DNA from: Chamaecyparis obtusa
Lineage: Eukaryota; Streptophyta; Pinopsida; Cupressales; Cupressaceae
Direction of reading: 5' to 3'
Length of the DNA: 64,000 nt
Assembly: GCA_027943335.1 (NCBI GenBank)
Contig: BSBK01003253.1
Coordinates: forward strand, 1,194,501 to 1,258,500
This document shows, in pieces, positions 57,723 to 64,000 of the stretch. How positions within the stretch are numbered: the stretch's first letter is position 1; each line of letters begins with the position of its first letter. Under the pieces are notes generated by a model, which was given only the letters and a program-made list of their open reading frames with translations, was not told where the DNA came from and searched no databases. The translations under genes were made by a program, and so were the position numbers.

Positions 57723-58509
57723 TTGCGGGAAGTAGAGAAAGAGTCGTGGAGGCTTTTTATAAATTATTGGCACAGCTGGAATAAAACGGTTACTCATTTT
57801 ATATGCTTTGTTCGGTCTTGCTTCAGGCTAATAAGATTGGCCAGGCTTTAATTGAATTAGGGAAAATTCTAATATTAAGTGGAACTCCAATTTGAGTTTA
57901 TATAAAGTCATCTCTTGACTTTTTCTTTCTAATAATTTGTAATAAAATTTTTCTTTCTAATAATTATCGGCTATTTGTTTGTGCTTTTTCTTTCGGCTTG
58001 AGAGAATTTCACAGCAAGAAAGTTCTGGCGCCCCTTTTGCAATTGAAAATATTTACTAACCATTTTCCACTCTTGGAATGAGTATTGGCTTGTCGGAATG
58101 CCTGCGAGAATTCTGTCAGCCGTAGAATATTTACAAACCCTTTGCCGAGGTTTGTAAACCTTAGAACACACGAGGCAAGCTGTGCAATCTTTTTTCTTTT
58201 CAGACAGTTCTTTGGTGTTTCGTTCATTATTTTTTTAGTGTTTTTCTTTATTAATTTTTGACGAATGTGTTTTCTGACGATCAGATTTCAAACGATAGGA
58301 TGGTGGGCGAACACCAGTGAAGGCTTGATGAGGTTAAGTAGAAAGAGATTTGTGCCGCCCTGCAGATCTTTCAATGTACAACACAAATCTTCTTTTAGTA
58401 ACCCACTTTAATTTATTTCTGTTTCTCCCTGTTCAATAATTAATTCAAATCTTGAGTTTGAAGTCATAAATATTCTAATGGTCGACCCATTTCTTCTCTT
58501 TTTTTTACC
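57723..58509. other. 3' flank of the TNL pseudogene
   Basis: Likely 3' untranslated and flanking DNA: AATAAAA-type signals at 57779 and near 57940. No other gene or repeat is recognised up to the LTR of element H. Confidence 0.5.
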
Positions 58510-58762
58510 TGTTGGGATTGGAAGGCTAATGGACTTTTGTCTGTTGTAGCCTTGTCTTTTTAGCTGCTCAACGATGAGCTTATAAATAAGACTCTTCTAT
58601 TCATTGTAAGCATTCTGGTTTTGAGATTAATAAATTCTTCTGCTCTCAGTGTGGACGTAGCCACTATTGTGGTGAACCACGATAAATTGTGTTCTGTGTT
58701 CATTTGCAATCTGCTCTTTTATTTTGTATTTCTGGTTTTATTTCGAATTCGTTAATTCTACA
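58510..58762 (+). repeat. 5' LTR of element H
   Basis: 253 bases, TGTTGGGATTGG to TTCTACA. TATA box TATAAATA near 58580-58588. Left flank is TTACC (58505-58509), the expected target duplication; its partner is outside the window. Confidence 0.95.
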
Positions 58763-58764
58763 AT

Positions 58765-58776
58765 TGGTATCAGAGT
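58765..58776 (+). other. Primer-binding site of element H
   Basis: TGGTATCAGAGT just after the LTR; one mismatch at the last base from the initiator-Met site. Confidence 0.88.
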
Positions 58777-58813
58777 GACATTAATTGTTGCTTGAGATTT
58801 TGGTTTTAGAATT

Positions 58814-59590
58814 ATGGAAGATATAAGAGTTTAGAAATTTTTTAGGAAGAACTATGGGATATGGAAGATTCAAATGAAGTCTTTGTTAGTCAACAAAGAA
58901 CTTTCGCTGGCACTTGAAGGAAAAGCGAAGAAACCCTCAGCCATGTTGGATGAAGATTGGGGAAAGCTTGATGAGAAAGCCATGGCAACAATCTTTCTTG
59001 CATTAGGCGAGAATGTACTATATAATGTTTTAGACAAAAATACAGCCAAAGATGTATGGGATAAATTGGCTTCAACATATGCACAAGCATCCACTATGAA
59101 CAAAGTCTTCATGATGAAGAAGTTATACAAACTTAAGATGAGGGAAGACGAAGCCATGACAAATCATCTCAACGAATTTAACACCTTGATCAGCGAAGCA
59201 AATTCAATTGGCATGACACAAGATGATGAGAATAAGGCTGTTCTATTGCTATGTTCTCTTCCGAATAGCTGGGATGGACTTGTGACAGCTATAAGCACTT
59301 CAACATCAACTACCAAGAAGCTGGTTTTTGATGAAGTTTCAGCCACCCTGCTCTCTGAAGATTTGAGGAGAAAGAATGTTGAGTCCTCTTCCGGTAATGC
59401 TCTCACAATGGTGAGCACCGAAAATAGAGGAAGAAGCCAATATAGAGACAGATTTAATAACAATCGGAGGTCCCAATCTGCAAGAAGATTGTAGTCAAGA
59501 GGGAGACAAAATGGTTGTTGGTTTTGTGGGAAGGCTGGGCATGTTAAGAAGGATTGTAGAAAATATAAGAAGGCACAAGAACAAGTATTG
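58814..59590 (+). pseudogene. Element H gag
   Basis: ATG at 58814 (MEDIRV, then a TAG, then KFFRKNYGIWKIQMKSLLV), the usual start of short-LTR copia gag with a Y-x-x-W-K motif. The capsid region (UBN2-like) has VWDKLASTYAQ, FMMKKLYKLKM, LNEFNTLISEANSIG and LLCSLPNSWDGLV. A Ser/Arg-rich segment is followed by a TAG after SARRL and one intact zinc knuckle CWFCGKAGHVKKDC (about 59517). Only two stops interrupt it. Frame is continuous with pol. Confidence 0.9.
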
Positions 59591-62500
59591 GACAGTCAAG
59601 CAAACACAATTTGTGAAAAGGATCTGGGTATTCTAATTTTATCAACAAGTGATACAAAAGCTGATTCGTGGGTAATTGATTCAAGAGCTTCCTTTCATGC
59701 TTCCTCTCTCACGGATGCATTCACAAATTATCAAGAAGGTGAATTCGGAGAGGTATATTTGGGTGATAACAAAGCATGTAAAATTGTTGGGAAATGAGAT
59801 GTTGTCTTGCATCTTGAAGGAGGAGCAAAATTACTTCTCAAAGATGTTAGACATGTTCCTCAATTAAAGAGGAATCTGATTTCTGTCAGCCAATTATACA
59901 CCCAAAGATTTAAAACTGAACTCACGGATACATGGAAAATAGTCAAAGGTTCATTGGCTATTGCTAAAGGAGACAAAACCAGTAGTCTCTATATTTTGAA
60001 GCCTATTGATAAGGTGGGAGTTGTTTTGACACTTGTGGACAACGATGTTGCGCTTTGGCATCAAAGGCTAGGCCATATGAGCAAGAAAGGCCTTGAGGTA
60101 ATGCTGAATTGTGATTAACTACCGGGTCTCAAATTTGAAAATTTTGAATTTTGTGAGCATTGTCTTCATGGGAAACAAAAGCGGGTCAGTTTCTTGAAGG
60201 ATGGACATGACAAAAGAACAACACCTTTGGAGATAGTGCATTCGGATGTCTTCGGACCTACGGAGGTAACCTCTTATGGAGGTGCACAATATTTTGTCAC
60301 CTTTCTTGATGATAGCACCCGAAAGGTATGGGTTTATATGCTTTCTAGAAAATCAGAAGTATTCTCTAAATTTAAAATTTTTAAAGCTCTTGTGGAAAAT
60401 CAGAGTGGTCATAAAATTAAGTGTTTGAAAACGGATAATGGAGGTGAATTTTGTTCGTTGGAGTTTGATAACTTTTGTGCAGATCATGGTATAAGACGAA
60501 TTAAGGTTGTTCCTTATTCCCCTCAAGAAAATTGGGCAGCAGAATGGTTAAATAGAACCATTCTTGAGAAAGCACGGTGTATGCTTTCCAATGCCGGTTT
60601 GGGCAAAGAATTTTGGGCGGAAGCCTGCAATACAACAATCTATTTAATCAATAGGACTCCATCTCGTCTAGAGTTTGGCATTCCAGAAGAGGAATGGCTG
60701 GGAAAGAGGATTTCATACTCACACATCAAAGTTTTTGGGTGTGAAGCTCATGTTCATGTCCCAAAAGAAAGAAACACGAAACTGGATTTCAAATCACAAA
60801 AGGGCATATTTGTGGGATATGGAGAAGACCAATTTGGTTACAAAATTTGGGATCCGGTTGAAGAGCGAATTATTCGCAGTCGTGATGTCATTTTTAATAT
60901 GCATAAATTTCCAGCGCTCGCAGACATTGATAAGTCTGAAAATGATTACATTTCTTTCAAAATACCTTCAAATGACACTGCCTCTTCTCATCAGGGAAGA
61001 AGTCCCCTTCAGACAACTCCAACCTCTGTTCTAATTCCTCCTTCTCAGTCCTCATCAAGCGAGGATGACTACACACTTGGAAATTTGTTCAATGAAGAAC
61101 AGAGAAATCTGTTTGATTTCACTAAGAGTTTTCAAGAAAACAGGGGAGAGACCATGCTCTTCCCTTCCCCTCTTCATAACATACCCTGCCATAGCCCTCA
61201 TGGTAATTTGCAGCCTCCACAGAATGGTCAATCAATTCACGACAGGAATGAGAGAGCTGAAGCAGCTCACGACAGTTTTCAAACTCATCACGGCAGGGAT
61301 AGAAGAGCCCATGACAGGCATGATACACCTCTCAGCAGTCATGAAATATCACACAGCAGAGCACAAGATCCACCAGGCAGCAAATCATTTCAAATCCCAC
61401 ACAGAAGCTATGAAGTTACTCACGACAGAGAGCAAGCTCCATACAATTTTGCCTCTACCAGCAAAGAAGATAGTTATGGCACACCACATGTAGTTTTCGA
61501 CAAAGAGAGCATTCACGATAGGCTTGGAATACCTCACGGCAGTCAACAGTCTCCTCACGGCATGACCCGTGATGAGCAATCTCTTCACGACACTTTGTAG
61601 TTTGAAGGAGGCTTGCATACAGGGGACTCTCACTTGCAAGATATTCCCCCTCTCTCCTGCAACAATCATGATAGGAGCATTGGCGTTCCCATACAAAATG
61701 ACCTGCGCACTCATATTTCTCTCACGTGATACTCATGTTCCTATACATGGATCTACAGAGTCTCACTCCTATGATGCGCATGGTATCACAAAACAATCTC
61801 CTCGCAGGCAAATGGGTGACTCTTTCTTTAACGATTCACATGGACATACCACCAAGGATAATCAAGGAGGAATAGGACATGTCTACCGAAATAGTTTGGG
61901 TATACAGAGGACATGCTCTTTTCCCATCTCCAAGGGCAGTCCTCACGAATTATTCACCAAATCAAATTTCAATCAATCTGGTCAAATGAATATGGGAAAT
62001 GATGATAATCAATTGAAGAGAATTCATTCTCGTGAACCAGATCATCCTGAATTGAGAAGATCCTCAAGACAAAGGAAAGTTCCGGCAAAATTATCTGATT
62101 ATCAGCTATTATTTCCCGAAGAGGCATAGCTAGAACTATTAATTTCTGAGCAAATTGAACCTGTAAATTTTAAAGAGGCATGCATAAGAAATGATAAGGA
62201 CAATTGGTTTTTTGCTATGATAGATGAAATGAGTTCACTTGAAGCAAACGGCACCTGGGATTTGGTCTCTCTTCCACCAAATCAGAAACCACTCAAGAAC
62301 AAGTGGGTCTATAAATTGAAAGATGGAGGAGGTAAAAAACGGTTCAAAGCTCGGTTGGTAGTAAAAGGATATGCTTAGAAACAGGGGATTGATTTCGCTG
62401 AAATATTTTCTCAGGTTGTGAAGATGACATCCATCTGAACAGTATTAGGATTAGCAGCCATTTGGAATCTTGAATTGGAACAGTTAGATGTTAAGACAAC

Positions 62501-63713
62501 ATTTTTACATGGAGACATAAATGAGGAGTTGTATATGCATCAACATGAAGATTTTGTGAAAAAGGGGTAGGAACATCTCTATTGCCGGCTGAAGCATAGT
62601 TTGTATGGGCTCAAGCAAGCCCCGAGACAGTGGTATGTCAAGTTTGACTCCTTCATGCTTGAACATAATTTTATCAGATGTGAATCTGATCCCTGCATTT
62701 ACTACAAGACACTCCTGAATGGTGAATTTGTTATTCTTCTTCTCTATGTTGACGACATGTTAGTAGTGGGCACAAGCTCTAAAATTGTTAGTGAGCTGAA
62801 AACTAAATTGGCAAGCACATTTGCCATGAAGGATTTAGGGGCAGCCAAGAAGATTCTTGGTATGACTATCACCTAGGATAGGAAGAAGAAAGTAATTACA
62901 TTGTCACAAAAGGAATACATTGACAAAGTAATTCAAAGATTTGGTATGGCTGATGCGCATAGTGTTTCTATTCCACTCGCTTCGCATATTCAATTATCAG
63001 CACATTTGTGTCCACAAACACAAGAGGACAAGGAATATATGGAGGACATTCCTTACAAATATGTAGTTGGTAGCATTATGTATGCTATGGTTTCGACATG
63101 TCCTGACATTGCTCATGTGGTGGGAGTTGTAAGTAGATTCATGAGCAATCCCGGGAAGACTCATTGGGAGGCCGTCAAATGGATATTAAGATATCTTAAA
63201 GGCACTTCAGATTTGGTCTTATGTTTTTGTAACAATAATGAACAGTTACGGGGATTCACAGATTCAAATCTTGTCGAAGATTTGGATAAGCGTAGATCTA
63301 CTACTGGTTACACATTCATGTTCACTGGAGCTGCTATTAGTTGGGCCTCAAGGCTGCAACATTCTATTGCTCTTTCTTCCGCCAAAGCTGAGCATTTGGC
63401 GCTTTCCGAAGGTGCCTGGGAAATGATCTGGTTGCAGCGATTACTTGGTGAAATAAAGTATCAACAAAATGATTATGTTCTATTCAGTGACAGTCACAGC
63501 GCCATCTTTATGGCTCATAATCATACCTCTCAGTGACGTTCAAAACACATTGACATCCATGCTCACTTTGTTTGGCACATGGTTGAAGAGGGCAAGTTGA
63601 AGGTTGAAAAGATTGATACTAAGATCAATCCGGCAGATATATTCACTAAAGCTGTAACCAAAGAGAAGTTTGAATGTGCAAGAACTTCTCTTGGACTTGT
63701 TAAGCTGAAGTAG
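59591..63713 (+). pseudogene. Element H pol: protease, integrase, RT, RNase H
   Basis: Protease WVIDSRASFH (DSG changed to DSR). Integrase: LWHQRLGHM and CEHCLHGK zinc ligands, HSDVFGP, KTDNGGEF and a third acidic residue in PQENWAAEW (canonical NGVAER altered). A Ser/His/Asp-rich linker follows, and a frame change near 61590. RT: WVYKLKDGG, RFKARLVVKGYA-stop, [21 protein letters not shown] and intact YVDDML at about 62746. RNase H: FTDSNLVEDLDKRRSTTGY, SSAKAEHLAL, FSDSHSAIFMAHN, stop, HIDIHAHFV and NPADIFTKAV. It ends at the TAG 63711-63713. About eight stops, several of CAG-to-TAG or CGA-to-TGA type. Confidence 0.92.
61205..61600 (+). other. His-Asp/His-Gly repeat linker between integrase and RT of element H
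   Basis: Peptide with HDR, HDS, HGR and HGS every 8-14 residues: SIHDRNERAEAAHDSFQ, THHGRDRRAHDRHD, VTHDRE, SIHDRLGIPHGSQQSPHG, SLHDT. At DNA level CACGACAG, CACGGCAG and CATGACAG recur. Copia elements normally have a variable linker here, but one with this periodic composition is unusual. It continues in the other frame with HTTKDNQGG-like sequence. Confidence 0.75.
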
Positions 63714-63777
63714 ATTAGCATGTAGAGTAGGGGAATGCCTGATCAACTGAATTATCCGTTGACTTCTGGTGGGAGTT

Positions 63778-64000
63778 TGTTGGAATTGGAAGGCCAATGG
63801 ACTTTTGTCTGTTTTAGCCTTGTCTTTTCAGTTGCTCAGCGATGAGCTTATAAATAGGACTCTTCTATTCATTGTAAACATTCTGGTTTTGAGATTAATA
63901 CATTCTTTTGCTCTCAGTGTGGACGTAGCCACTATTGTGGTGAACCACGATAAATTGTGTGTTTTGTGTTCATTTGCAATCTGCTCTTTTATTCTGTATT
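63778..64000 (+). repeat. 3' LTR of element H (partial)
   Basis: Matches the first 223 bases of 58510-58762. It is preceded by the purine tract GGTGGGAGTT. The last 30 or so bases lie beyond the window. Confidence 0.95.

Larger units (their letters stand above)
58510..64000 (+). mobile_element. Element H: Ty1/copia element, best preserved, 3' LTR cut by window end
   Basis: Short LTRs (58510-58762, and 63778 to the window end), primer-binding site, then gag-pol in one frame up to about 61600 and a second frame afterwards. The LTRs differ at about 6 percent of positions by eye, so it is younger than A-G but still old. It lies downstream of the TNL pseudogene in the same orientation. The LTR type is unlike all others in the window and has no ACCGAG array. 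Confidence 0.95.

Overview
This is a plant nuclear window made almost entirely of transposable-element DNA, plus one broken disease-resistance gene. The TIR-NBS-LRR pseudogene has the 'FINHxGPDVKKTLA' style of TIR domain that I associate with conifers. With the deeply nested and decayed Ty1/copia and Ty3/gypsy elements, this suggests a gymnosperm, probably a conifer. That is an inference; no species marker is present. I see no intact host gene, tRNA, rRNA or CRISPR array.

Layout. Element A (1-7305, +) is a Ty1/copia element whose 5' LTR is cut by the window edge. 7306-11202 is decayed repeat DNA with a near-perfect 198-bp hairpin. Element B (11203-18407, -) is complete, with AATTG target duplications; it encodes a gag with several zinc knuckles and a large extra ORF but no protease, integrase or reverse transcriptase. 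Element C (20009-27871, +) has different LTRs but the same gag plus extra-ORF architecture; a 335-bp TRIM sits inside it. 27872-30330 is a copia fragment in - orientation joined head to head to a related copia pol fragment in + orientation, forming a large imperfect palindrome. A second TRIM follows (30336-30670, -). Element E (30671-about 36060, -) is a copia element of the same family as A. Element F (about 36061-39652, -) and element G (42902-46859, -) are Ty3/gypsy derivatives encoding only gag and protease; F contains a 512-bp solo LTR.

46865-54733 holds tandem and segmental duplications that carry the promoter and first exon of a TIR resistance gene: a 129-bp stub at 49147 and a longer TNL pseudogene at 54586-57722. 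The pseudogene has lost most of its NB-ARC but keeps a long open LRR with 138-bp tandem repeats. Element H (58510 to the window end, +) is the least decayed copia element, with gag-pol open except for a few stops and one frame change.

How it fits together. Elements A, E and H carry the copia enzymes. B and C supply only gag-like and unknown proteins, F and G only gag and protease, and the TRIMs nothing, so the last five or six elements must have been mobilised in trans. The most unusual signals are (1) the extra ORF shared by B and C; (2) arrays of an ACCGAG motif at about 18-bp spacing in LTRs of both copia-like (A, C) and gypsy-like (F, G) elements; and (3) the two minimal TRIMs with 138-bp LTRs and a 59-bp interior.
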